The notes: generated by a model not told the origin, from the sequence alone. A stretch of 15,300 bases of DNA from Bifidobacterium breve (GCA_945896935.1 CAMDER010000023.1:1-15300), one strand, 5' to 3'; counted from the first letter of the stretch, positions 6,445 to 13,379 are shown. Numbers and translations: made by a program.

Positions 6445-8163
6445 CTAGTGCGCGGCGGCCGAAGTGTGGCGTTCGTGAGCCGACAGCACGGCCCGCAATG
6501 AGGCCGTCACCGTATTTTCGTCGGTGCCGACTCCCCACAACACGTCGCCATCACCGTTGATGGTTTCAACGTAGGCAACAGCCTTGGCTTCTGAACCTTT
6601 GCCGATGGCGTGTTCGGTGTAGTCGACCACATCAAGATTCGCGTTCAGGCCGGTACGCATAGCCAACACGAAGGCATCGATCGGTCCGTTGCCTTCGCCG
6701 CTAATCGTCTGGTGCTTCCCGTCAATCACAAGTTGTGCAGTAATCGTGGTGCGACCGCCACCGCTTGACACACTGCGCATCTCGTGGCTTTCTAAAACAA
6801 ATCGCGGCGTTTCGGCGAGGTACTCACCTTGGAATGCCGCCCACATCGTGACGGGACTGATCTCGGTTCCGAGATCTTCAGTGATGTGCTGAATGTTCTT
6901 TGAGAACTCAATTTGCAGACGGCGCGGCAGATCAAAACCGTGCTCAGACTTCATGACGTAAGCAACGCCACCCTTGCCGCTTTGACTATTGACGCGAATC
7001 ACGGCCTCGTAGGTGCGACCGAGGTGCTTGGGGTCGAGCGGCAAATACGGAACACCCCACGTGTCATAACCTTCGCCGAGTTTTTCAAGACCCTTCTTGA
7101 TCGCATCTTGGTGGCTTCCACTGAACGCGGTATACACCAAGTCGCCCACGTATGGATGACGCGGATGAACGGGGAGACGATTGCAATATTCGGCAGTACG
7201 ACGCAGTGCATCAATGTCGGTGATATCAAGTTCTGGGTCGACGCCGTTGACAAACAAGTTGAGAGCCAAGTTGACGATGTCGACGTTGCCCGTGCGTTCG
7301 CCATTGCCGAACAGAGTTCCTTCAACGCGATCGGCGCCGGCCATCACGCCAAATTCGGCTGCGGCGACTGCGCATCCGCGATCGTTATGTGGGTGCAAGC
7401 TCACCACTACTGAATCACGATTTTTGATAGTGCGGCAGAACCATTCAATGACATCGCCGTACACATTGGGGCTGTAACACTCAACAGTTGCGGGCAAATT
7501 GAGAATCAGTGGATTTGCAGGTGTCGGCTTGATGACATCCATGACTGCTTCACATACTTCGATTGCGTATTCAGGTTCGGTGAGCGTGAAACTTTCGGGC
7601 GAGTACTCGTAACGCACGAGCGTCCCAGGCAAAGTGTGTTCCATCGACTTGCATTTTTCGGCAGCGTGAACAGCAATGGCCTTAATACCGGGCTTATCGA
7701 GATTGAAAACCACATCGCGTTGCAATGGGTTCGTTGAGTTGTAAAAGTGCACGATGGCTTGCTTGCTGCCGCGCAGCGATTCGTAGGTGCGTTCAATGAG
7801 TTCGTCGCGGCTCTGTACAAGAACTTGGATGATCACATTGTCGGGTACGAGATTTTCTTCAATAAGTTGACGAACAAAATCAAAGTCGGGCTGACTTGCC
7901 GACGGGAAACCAACTTCGATTTCGGTGAAGCCGATTTTGCAGAGTTCTTCGAACATGCGGCGCTTGCGTTCGGGGTCCATGGGGTCGATGAGCGCCTGGT
8001 TGCCGTCACGTAAGTCGACCGAACACCACAACGGAGCCTTGTCGATCATCTTGTTGGGCCAGGTGCGATCGGCGAGCACCAACGGGATGAACGGTTTGTA
8101 CTTGTCAAATGCCATACGGTTTTTGCCGGCATTGACGAACTGTGCTGAGTTCTTGCTGTTCAT
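6445..8163 (-). CDS. leuA: 2-isopropylmalate synthase (long form)
   Basis: This enzyme condenses acetyl-CoA with 2-ketoisovalerate, the committed step of leucine synthesis. The 572 residues fit the long LeuA type of actinobacteria and yeast. The catalytic DRE-TIM barrel begins with SVDLRDGNQ (Arg52, Asp53), the metal-binding His-x-His is HPHND (His257, His259), and GNGERTGN (287-294) follows. After linker domains comes the C-terminal LeuA dimer/regulatory domain (about 440-565), known to bind leucine for feedback inhibition. The frame is open to 8262, but the ATG at 8163 has a CGGGAG ribosome-binding site (8170-8175) 6 nt upstream. The extra 33 codons would also run through the terminator hairpin of the leader, so they are not coding. 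It is followed by ferredoxin and pyrF on the same strand. Confidence 0.96.
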   Translation of the reverse strand: MNSKNSAQFVNAGKNRMAFDKYKPFIPLVLADRTWPNKMIDKAPLWCSVDLRDGNQALIDPMDPERKRRMFEELCKIGFTEIEVGFPSASQPDFDFVRQLIEENLVPDNVIIQVLVQSRDELIERTYESLRGSKQAIVHFYNSTNPLQRDVVFNLDKPGIKAIAVHAAEKCKSMEHTLPGTLVRYEYSPESFTLTEPEYAIEVCEAVMDVIKPTPANPLILNLPATVECYSPNVYGDVIEWFCRTIKNRDSVVVSLHPHNDRGCAVAAAEFGVMAGADRVEGTLFGNGERTGNVDIVNLALNLFVNGVDPELDITDIDALRRTAEYCNRLPVHPRHPYVGDLVYTAFSGSHQDAIKKGLEKLGEGYDTWGVPYLPLDPKHLGRTYEAVIRVNSQSGKGGVAYVMKSEHGFDLPRRLQIEFSKNIQHITEDLGTEISPVTMWAAFQGEYLAETPRFVLESHEMRSVSSGGGRTTITAQLVIDGKHQTISGEGNGPIDAFVLAMRTGLNANLDVVDYTEHAIGKGSEAKAVAYVETINGDGDVLWGVGTDENTVTASLRAVLSAHERHTSAAAH

Positions 8164-8169
8164 GTTGTA

Positions 8170-8175
8170 CTCCCG
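8170..8175 (-). promoter_or_regulatory. Ribosome-binding site of leuA
   Basis: The minus strand reads CGGGAG, 6 nt before the ATG at 8163. It rules in this start over the longer open frame beginning at 8262, which would begin inside the leader terminator. Confidence 0.75.
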
Positions 8176-8237
8176 TTGTATGAACTTGGGGTTGTGGGTC
8201 GGCTGGCGGACTGATTTTTCAACGAATGAGAGAAATG

Positions 8238-8270
8238 AAAAAACCCCGGCGCTGGTGCGCACGGGGCTTT
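8238..8270 (-). terminator. Intrinsic terminator in the leuA leader (attenuator terminator)
   Basis: On the minus strand, CCCCG (8266-8262) pairs with CGGGG (8248-8244). After a one-base bulge (T8261), GCGC (8260-8257) pairs with GCGC (8252-8249) around an ACCA loop. Six T residues (8243-8238) follow, and AAA at 8270-8268 can pair with part of the T run. This is a textbook Rho-independent terminator, placed 75 bp before the leuA start and after a leucine-rich mini-ORF, so it most likely acts as an attenuator rather than ending an upstream gene. Confidence 0.85.
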
Positions 8271-8296
8271 GGCGAACGCGTTATGGGGCGCTCGCC
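8271..8296 (-). promoter_or_regulatory. Hairpin following the leuA leader ORF
   Basis: GGCGAGCGC (8296-8288) pairs with GCGTTCGCC (8279-8271) in RNA through nine base pairs including one G-U, with an eight-base loop. The 5' arm starts immediately after the stop codon of the leader ORF (8299-8297), so a ribosome stalled on its leucine codons or sitting at its stop would prevent this stem from forming. It is directly followed by the terminator stem. Confidence 0.7.
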
Positions 8297-8329
8297 CTAT
8301 CTAAGAAGGAGTCCGATCAACTTGGTCAC
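8297..8329 (-). CDS. leuL: Putative leuA leader peptide (10 codons, leucine-rich)
   Basis: The minus strand encodes GTG-ACC-AAG-TTG-ATC-GGA-CTC-CTT-CTT-AGA-TAG, i.e. MTKLIGLLLR, with four leucine codons of which three are consecutive just before the stop. Position, size and composition match leader peptides of amino-acid attenuators: leucine shortage would stall a ribosome on these codons and alter folding of the downstream RNA. The same frame is open to an ATG at 8392, which would give 31 residues ending in the same way. Neither start has a strong ribosome-binding site (CAGG lies only 3 nt before the GTG), so the start is uncertain. The gene symbol is assigned by role. Confidence 0.65.
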   Translation of the reverse strand: MTKLIGLLLR

Positions 8330-8459
8330 GAACCTGACGCTACCGAACCAATGGCAGGGTGCGCAACGACACCGCAAGAGGTTTCGGGGCATTTATGGTC
8401 AGCGCAGGCCTGAGAGGGGCGCTGAGTGGGCAATCAAACGGGCGGTGAGCTCGGTCTGA

Positions 8460-8648
8460 TCAGTCAGCGTTGACAGAATCGGTCAACGAGGCCAATTCGG
8501 CATCGAGGAGCGCTGATTCGACTTCGGCGATCACTGCACGCCAGTCGTATCCAACACCTTTACCCGGGTAGGTCTGTTCGGGTGACATATTGACGGTACT
8601 AACCGTGTTCAAACTCTGTTGAGTGAAAGGGGTCGAGTAAATACTCAT
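8460..8648 (-). CDS. Small protein of unknown function (62 aa)
   Basis: I do not recognise this protein. It has 62 residues: a Ser/Thr/Gln-rich N-terminal half (1-26), a short turn-rich segment TYPGKGVGYDW (26-36), and a probable acidic amphipathic helix (about 36-57, RAVIAEVESALLDAELASL). There is no cysteine, signal peptide or transmembrane segment. It is likely a real gene because GGGAGG lies 8 nt before the ATG on the minus strand, and a -10-like GATAAT is placed 42 bp upstream of the ATG. It lies between the leuA leader and a divergent thioredoxin gene. A regulatory small protein, a toxin/antitoxin part or a modified-peptide precursor are all conceivable, but none is supported by a motif. 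Confidence 0.65.
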   Translation of the reverse strand: MSIYSTPFTQQSLNTVSTVNMSPEQTYPGKGVGYDWRAVIAEVESALLDAELASLTDSVNAD

Positions 8649-8656
8649 TGGTCGGA

Positions 8657-8662
8657 CCTCCC
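8657..8662 (-). promoter_or_regulatory. Strong ribosome-binding site of the 62-aa gene
   Basis: The minus strand reads GGGAGG with 8 nt to the ATG at 8648. It is one of the strongest Shine-Dalgarno matches in the window and the main reason to believe that the small ORF is translated. Confidence 0.7.
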
Positions 8663-8690
8663 GGTTGTTGTCGTTGTCAGGTGTTGGGTG

Positions 8691-8696
8691 ATTATC
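8691..8696 (-). promoter_or_regulatory. Candidate -10 element for the 62-aa gene
   Basis: The minus strand reads GATAAT, five of six matches to TATAAT. Transcription would start near 8684, giving a leader of about 36 nt before the ATG. The -35 is weak: TTACTT at 8720-8715 lies 18 bp away. Prediction by eye only. Confidence 0.4.
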
Positions 8697-8813
8697 ACTT
8701 CGCTGTTGGACCGTAAGTAAACGGACTGCGGAAACCTATAGACAATTGACCCCCGTGTCTACGCAATTGGGGTTATTTTTCGTCTAAGTGACATGCGCCA
8801 CACTTTGTAGTGA

Positions 8814-8856
8814 ATCCCCAGCGTGTTGGGGGTGTTGAATCGGAGGCACGTCTCCG
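8814..8856 (+). other. Two small hairpins in the thioredoxin upstream region
   Basis: ATCCCCA (8814-8820) pairs with TGGGGGT (8827-8833), including one G-T, and CGGAG (8841-8845) pairs with CTCCG (8852-8856). Both would lie in the 5' leader of the thioredoxin mRNA if transcription starts upstream of 8814. No T run follows, so they are not terminators. Their function is unknown, and the stems are short enough to be chance. Confidence 0.35.
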
Positions 8857-8894
8857 CCGGTGGGGCGTTATTTGAGAAAGAACGAGGACCCGTC

Positions 8895-9269
8895 GTGGGC
8901 TTAGCAATTGAACTATCCAGTGAGAATTTTGAGTCGACGATTACGGACAATGACCTTGTTCTTGTTGACTTTTGGGCTTCGTGGTGCGGGCCGTGTCGGC
9001 AATTTGCGCCGGTCTTTGAAGCGGTTGCCGAAAAGAACCCGACGGCGGTTTTCGGCAAGGTCGATACCGAAGCTCAGCAAGATTTGGCCGGATCTTTTGG
9101 AATCCAGTCGATTCCGACGTTGATGGTCTTTCGCCAAGGCGTGATGTTGTACAACGCTCCCGGTGCGTTACCCCAACATGCGCTTGAAGATTTGGTCACC
9201 AAAGCCCTTGAGTTGGACATGGATACGGTGCGGGCAGAGATCGCGGCGCAAGAACAAAACAACTCGTAG
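8895..9269 (+). CDS. trxA: Thioredoxin
   Basis: This 124-residue cytosolic dithiol-disulfide oxidoreductase reduces protein disulfides, being itself recharged by thioredoxin reductase. The active site is WCGPC at 30-34, the preceding strand is VLVDFWAS (22-29), and the cis-proline is Pro74 in SIPT. The residue normally Lys or Arg after the second Cys is Arg35. The start is GTG at 8895, chosen because GAGGA (8884-8888) lies 6 nt upstream; the longer open frame back to 8823 runs through leader hairpins and is not protein-like. A charged C-terminal extension of about 18 residues after the thioredoxin fold (MDTVRAEIAAQEQNNS) makes it slightly longer than the classic form of about 108 residues. 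No reductase gene is nearby. Confidence 0.93.
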   Translation: MGLAIELSSENFESTITDNDLVLVDFWASWCGPCRQFAPVFEAVAEKNPTAVFGKVDTEAQQDLAGSFGIQSIPTLMVFRQGVMLYNAPGALPQHALEDLVTKALELDMDTVRAEIAAQEQNNS

Positions 9270-9389
9270 TTACACCGCGCTAGTGCGTGCCAGAACGCTT
9301 GCCACATTGCTGAAAATTGTAAAAGTACGCTGAATATATTTTTAATTTTCTGGTAGTTGACCTGCGCTCGTCCATGTAGTGTTCATGTT

Positions 9390-9460
9390 GCCGCTCCCGC
9401 CAGCGGCACCAACGGCCCGGCCAGCTTGAGCTTCACCGCTCGCTACCGGGTCGTTGATTT
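9390..9460 (+). other. Two adjacent hairpins before the serine hydrolase gene (structured leader or terminator)
   Basis: GCCGCT (9390-9395) pairs with AGCGGC (9402-9407). Immediately after, AACGGCCCGG (9411-9420) pairs fully with CCGGGTCGTT (9446-9455), ten base pairs with one G-U, around a 25-nt loop that can itself form GAGC/GCTC. A short T-rich tail (GATTTTGTC) follows, only 17 nt before the ATG. It could end thioredoxin transcripts or be a regulatory leader of the hydrolase. The 207-bp gap between thioredoxin and hydrolase (9270-9476) otherwise holds an AT-rich stretch (9311-9350) and TTGACC at 9357 as a possible -35; no clear gene is seen. Confidence 0.5.
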
Positions 9461-9476
9461 TGTCTAGGGTGCGCAT

Positions 9477-10724
9477 ATGTCAACAACAGCCAGTCACGGT
9501 CTGCCCTTTGCCGATGCCAGCGAAGTCGGCATGAGTGCCGAACGATTGGCCCGCATTGAAACTCGGTTCAAGACCTACGTTGATGAATCGTTTCTTTCTG
9601 GCTGGGCTCTCACGATTGCTCGAGAAGGAAAGATCGCCCTTTCGGCTTCATGTGGACTTGCTGATCGCGAAAACAACAAGCCGATTGCTGACGACACGAT
9701 TTATCGCATCTTCTCGATGACCAAGCCCGTTACGGCTGTCGCCGCGATGATGTTGTGGGAAGAAGGCAAGTTTGAACTTCACGATCACGTCTCAAAGTTC
9801 ATTCCTGAATTCGGTGATTCAAAAGTTTTCCTTGGTGGATCATTTTTAAAGCCAATGCTCGGACCACAAACAAGCGCCATGGAAATGTGGCATCTATTCA
9901 CGCACACCGCTGGTTTGACCTACGGCTTTATGTATTCGCATCCGGTTGATGAGTTGTATCGCCGTGCCGGAATGGAATGGGGATTCCCACGCGAACTCGA
10001 TCTTGCTGGCGTGTGTTCATTGCTCGCACAACAACCACTGTTGTTCCAACCCGGAGCCGAATGGAATTATTCAAATTCAATTGATGTTCTTGGACGAGTC
10101 GTTGAAGTTATTAGTGGTCAACGTTTAGGTGACTTTTTACATGATCGAATTTTCGCGCCGCTCGGAATGACCGACACTGCGTTCTACTGTCCTGAAGAAA
10201 AAGCCGATCGTCTAGCGGCGTTATATCTTGCACATCCCAAGACTCGCTTGGCGAGACGCGGCGACGCCGCCGATCGTGGAACGAATAAGTTGCCTGCGGC
10301 CGATGGTGGTGGCGGAGGTTTAGTGTCAACGATGCCCGACTATGTGCGTTTCGCTGAAATGTTGCGCCGGGGTGGCGAGTTCAATGGTGTGCGTTTGTTG
10401 TCGCCGCGAACAGTGCAGTACATGGCGAGCAATCACTTGCCGGGCAATGTCGATCTCACCGAGTATGGCCGGCCGCTACATGCCGAAACCGATTACGACG
10501 GGGTCGGATTTGGTCTTGGTATGAGTGTCACTCTTGATCCAGTCGCGACGAAAACTGCGGGTTCGGTTGGCGACTTCGGTTGGGGAGGCGCAGCGAGTAC
10601 GTGGTTCATGGTTGATCCCGTCGAAGACATCACTTTGACCTTTATGACTCAACTCATGCCCTCAGGTACTCATCCGTTCAGATCACAGTTGAAACAGTTG
10701 GTGCACCAGGCATTGGTTGACTGA
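9477..10724 (+). CDS. Serine hydrolase of the class C beta-lactamase / family VIII esterase fold
   Basis: This 415-residue protein has the three active-site elements of the serine beta-lactamase-like superfamily: the nucleophile motif S-x-x-K as Ser80-Met-Thr-Lys83, the Tyr motif Y198-S-N200 (EWNYSNS), and a third motif with WGG (GDFGWGGAAST, about residue 367 onward) in place of the KTG of true beta-lactamases. The WGG form and the lack of a signal peptide fit family VIII carboxylesterases and related cytoplasmic hydrolases, so antibiotic resistance should not be assumed. The natural substrate is unknown. The ATG at 9477 has AGGG (9466-9469) 7 nt upstream. The GDP-fucose synthase follows 28 bp downstream on the same strand, perhaps cotranscribed, although no functional link is obvious. 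Confidence 0.88.
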   Translation: MSTTASHGLPFADASEVGMSAERLARIETRFKTYVDESFLSGWALTIAREGKIALSASCGLADRENNKPIADDTIYRIFSMTKPVTAVAAMMLWEEGKFELHDHVSKFIPEFGDSKVFLGGSFLKPMLGPQTSAMEMWHLFTHTAGLTYGFMYSHPVDELYRRAGMEWGFPRELDLAGVCSLLAQQPLLFQPGAEWNYSNSIDVLGRVVEVISGQRLGDFLHDRIFAPLGMTDTAFYCPEEKADRLAALYLAHPKTRLARRGDAADRGTNKLPAADGGGGGLVSTMPDYVRFAEMLRRGGEFNGVRLLSPRTVQYMASNHLPGNVDLTEYGRPLHAETDYDGVGFGLGMSVTLDPVATKTAGSVGDFGWGGAASTWFMVDPVEDITLTFMTQLMPSGTHPFRSQLKQLVHQALVD

Positions 10725-10752
10725 CGGGTACGATTGATGCAGAGGTGAGCAC

Positions 10753-11724
10753 ATGTTTCAACCGATGCCCAAAGACGCACGAATTTATGTAGCCGGTCAC
10801 GGTGGACTCGTTGGCAGCGCGGTCCTCCGACGCTTGCAAGCTGGGGGTTTCACCAACATCCTCACAGCCACTCGTGCACAACTCGATCTGCGCGATCAAG
10901 GTGCAGTGAATACATGGTTCGAACACAACCGTCCCGATTATGTGTTCTTGGTTGCGGGCACTGTCGGTGGCATTTTGGCCAACAGCACGCGTCCTGCAGA
11001 ATTTATTTACGACAACCTCATGATTCATGGAACTGTTGTTGACGCCAGTCATCGCGTTGGCATTACCAAGTTGTTGTATCTCGGCAGCTCATGTATTTAT
11101 CCGCGCCACGCAACTCAACCCATCACTGAAGAGCAATTGCTCACTGGTCCGCTCGAGCCCACCAACGAGTGGTACGCGATTGCCAAGATTGCTGGCATCA
11201 AGTTGTGTCAGGCGTACCGTCGTCAATACGGCAGCGATTTCATTTCGGCCATGCCCACCAACTTGTATGGTCCCGAAGACAACTTTGACTTGTCATCGAG
11301 CCATGTGTTGCCGGCGCTCATTCGTAAATTCCACGATGCCAAGCAAAGTGGTGGCAAAGAAGTCGAGATCTGGGGCACCGGAAGCCCGATGCGCGAGTTC
11401 TTACATGTTGACGACTTGGCCGACGCATGCGTTTTCTTAATCGAGAATTACAGCGACGATATGCACATCAATGTGGGCACCGGTATCGACTTGAGTATTC
11501 GTGAGTTGGCCGAAAAGGTACGCGATGTTGTGTATCCAGCCGCCGAACTTCATTTTGATACGTCAAAGCCCGATGGAACTCCCCGCAAGGTTTTGGATGT
11601 GAGCCGTTTGAACAACCTGGGTTGGTCACCGAGTTACACCCTCGACAGTGGACTAGCCAGTACGTATCAATGGTTCTTAGATCAACAAGACAGCCACACC
11701 GCAATGCGCGGCATGAAGCAATAA
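10753..11724 (+). CDS. fcl: GDP-L-fucose synthase (GDP-4-keto-6-deoxymannose epimerase/reductase)
   Basis: This enzyme converts GDP-4-keto-6-deoxy-D-mannose to GDP-L-fucose with NADPH, for surface glycans. The 323 residues form an extended short-chain dehydrogenase fold: GHGGLVG (15-21) binds the cofactor; the catalytic triad is Ser112 or Ser113 (GSSCIYP), Tyr141 and Lys145 (YAIAK). Cys114 and His184 (SSSHV) occupy the positions of the epimerisation residues of the E. coli enzyme, and Arg214 (PMREF) lies in the substrate site. LDLRD and the TVGGI segment are also typical. AGAGG (10741-10745) stands 7 nt before the ATG. The usual partner gmd (GDP-mannose dehydratase) is not in the window. The gene converges on the acyl-CoA ligase with 3 bp between stops. 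Confidence 0.94.
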   Translation: MFQPMPKDARIYVAGHGGLVGSAVLRRLQAGGFTNILTATRAQLDLRDQGAVNTWFEHNRPDYVFLVAGTVGGILANSTRPAEFIYDNLMIHGTVVDASHRVGITKLLYLGSSCIYPRHATQPITEEQLLTGPLEPTNEWYAIAKIAGIKLCQAYRRQYGSDFISAMPTNLYGPEDNFDLSSSHVLPALIRKFHDAKQSGGKEVEIWGTGSPMREFLHVDDLADACVFLIENYSDDMHINVGTGIDLSIRELAEKVRDVVYPAAELHFDTSKPDGTPRKVLDVSRLNNLGWSPSYTLDSGLASTYQWFLDQQDSHTAMRGMKQ

Positions 11725-11727
11725 CTA

Positions 11728-13287
11728 CTAATTCACCTGACGCGTGTGATTGACCCAATAGGGCTCACGTAGTTTGAACTTTTGTAGTTTGCCCGTTGCT
11801 GTACGTGCGAGTTCATTTCTGAATTCGATGCGCTTGGGACATTTATAGCCGGCCAATTTTGTTTTGACATAAGCAATCAGTTCGTCTTCGGTGAGAGTCG
11901 ATGTCGGGTTCTTCACGACGAGCGCCATGACCATTTCGCCCCACTTTTCATCGGGAACGCCAATCACCGCGACTTCGTTGACATCGGGATGATTGAAAAC
12001 TGCATCTTCAACTTCGATTGATGACACATTCTCACCACCCGAAATGATCACATCTTTCTTGCGATCGCTAATTGCTAAGTAGTGATCGGCATCAATGTCG
12101 CCACCATCGCCCGTATGGAACCACTCAACTCCGCCGGCATCGTCGCTGGCGGCATGAATTGCATCGGCAGTGGCTTCGGTTTGATCCCAGTATCCCTGCA
12201 TCACCACGTTGCCACGGGCAAGAACTTCGCCTTGGTCAGAAATACGTAACTCAACTCCGAGTGCGGGCGAACCAGCGCGCGAAAGTTTCTGGGCTCGTTC
12301 GGCCGATGTGAGTGCATCAAATTCTTCGCGGGTGCGATTCATCGTGAGGAATGGTGACGTTTCGGTGAGGCCGTACAACTGAACGAATTCCCAACCGAGT
12401 TCGGTTTCCATTCGTTCGATTGTTTTTGTCGGAGGTGGTGCACCGGCGACAACCATGCGCACGCGATTGCGGCCAGGTATCGGGCCATCCCAATTTGCCG
12501 CAGCATCAAGAACCATGTTCACAACTGCTGGAGCACCGCACAACATGGTGACTCCGTGCTCTTCAATGCGACGCAAAATTTCGGCACCGTCTACTTTGCG
12601 CAAAATAATGTGGCGTCCGCCCATGCCAGTGACGCCATAGACCATGCCCCAACCGTTGCAATGGAATTGTGGAAGCGTGTGCAAGTACACATCACGATCG
12701 TTGACACCCATTTGCCAGCCGAAAGTTGCTGCGTTCAACCACAAGTTGCGATGCGTGAGTTGCACACCCTTTGGTCGTGCCGTAGTGCCACTCGTGTAGT
12801 TGATGGTTGCGGTGGCATCTTCATCAGGAGTCCAGGGTTTGGGTTCAACTCCGAAGCGCATCAGAATTTGATCTGATGCAGCGCCGATAATGAATTTGTG
12901 TTCGCACTCAACTGATTCCATTGCTTCAACAAGTTCGGGGTCGATGAGTAACACCCGAGCACCAGAGTGTTTCACGATGTATTTCACTTCTTCGGCAACC
13001 AGCCTGAAGTTGACAGGTACCAAGATGCGTCCAGATCCAGAGACACCAAAGAATGCGGTCAAGAGACGAGCCGAGTTGTGCGACACCATGGCGACTCGTT
13101 CGCCCACGCCAATTCCGAGAGCATCAAGACCCGCGGCCATAGCTCGAGCCCGCTCGGCGACTTGCCCGTAGGTGAGTGATCCCCACGACTGCGCGGGCTG
13201 ATCGGGCTCATCAACGACCGCAATGCGATCGGCATAGAGAAGTTCGGCTCGACGGATGTGATCGATGATGGTCAACGGAACGCGCAT
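11728..13287 (-). CDS. Acyl-CoA synthetase (AMP-forming, FadD-like)
   Basis: This protein activates a carboxylic acid with ATP and CoA through an acyl-adenylate. The adenylate-forming motifs are all present in the 519 residues: the P-loop-like YTSGTTARPKG (164-174), LPQFHCNG (205-212), YGLTET (305-310), HTGD (391-394), SDRKKDVIISGGENV (407-421), and the C-terminal catalytic Lys500 in TATGK. The general shape resembles medium/short-chain or 3-methylmercaptopropionate-type CoA ligases; the substrate cannot be fixed by eye. An ATG at 13323 is in frame, but the ATG at 13287 gives the standard N-terminus (MRVPLTIIDHIRRAE). It also coincides with the predicted transcription start, suggesting a leaderless mRNA. 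The gene diverges from the DEAD-box helicase gene. Confidence 0.9.
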   Translation of the reverse strand: MRVPLTIIDHIRRAELLYADRIAVVDEPDQPAQSWGSLTYGQVAERARAMAAGLDALGIGVGERVAMVSHNSARLLTAFFGVSGSGRILVPVNFRLVAEEVKYIVKHSGARVLLIDPELVEAMESVECEHKFIIGAASDQILMRFGVEPKPWTPDEDATATINYTSGTTARPKGVQLTHRNLWLNAATFGWQMGVNDRDVYLHTLPQFHCNGWGMVYGVTGMGGRHIILRKVDGAEILRRIEEHGVTMLCGAPAVVNMVLDAAANWDGPIPGRNRVRMVVAGAPPPTKTIERMETELGWEFVQLYGLTETSPFLTMNRTREEFDALTSAERAQKLSRAGSPALGVELRISDQGEVLARGNVVMQGYWDQTEATADAIHAASDDAGGVEWFHTGDGGDIDADHYLAISDRKKDVIISGGENVSSIEVEDAVFNHPDVNEVAVIGVPDEKWGEMVMALVVKNPTSTLTEDELIAYVKTKLAGYKCPKRIEFRNELARTATGKLQKFKLREPYWVNHTRQVN

Positions 13288-13293
13288 AGGTAA

Positions 13294-13322
13294 ACAGTAG
13301 GCATTTTGGGGTGCATTGACCA
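13294..13322 (-). promoter_or_regulatory. Candidate promoter for a leaderless acyl-CoA ligase mRNA
   Basis: The minus strand has TGGTCA (13322-13317), a 17-bp spacer, then TACTGT (13299-13294), with six bases to the A of the ATG at 13287. If real, transcription starts on or next to that A, leaving no 5' leader. Leaderless mRNAs are common in actinobacteria. The hexamers match the consensus moderately (four of six each). Confidence 0.45.
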
Positions 13323-13379
13323 TTAACGAGTGGCTGCACAGCCCATATTGGCGTGATCGGGGATACCCTGCAGATCAAC

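Noticed and set aside
6913..7413. 166-codon plus-strand frame opposite leuA
   Set aside because: It is antisense to the catalytic barrel of leuA and has no independent start signals.
8164..8262. N-terminal 33-codon extension of leuA
   Set aside because: It passes through the attenuator terminator and the leuA ribosome-binding site; the ATG at 8163 has a proper Shine-Dalgarno.
8392..8437. Promoter for the leuA leader using TTGATT (8437-8432) and CATAAA (8397-8392)
   Set aside because: The spacer would be 34 bp, far outside the usual range; the leuA transcription start remains unknown.
9477..10724. Antibiotic-resistance beta-lactamase
   Set aside because: The fold matches, but there is no signal peptide and the third motif is WGG rather than KTG, which fits esterase-like cytoplasmic hydrolases better.
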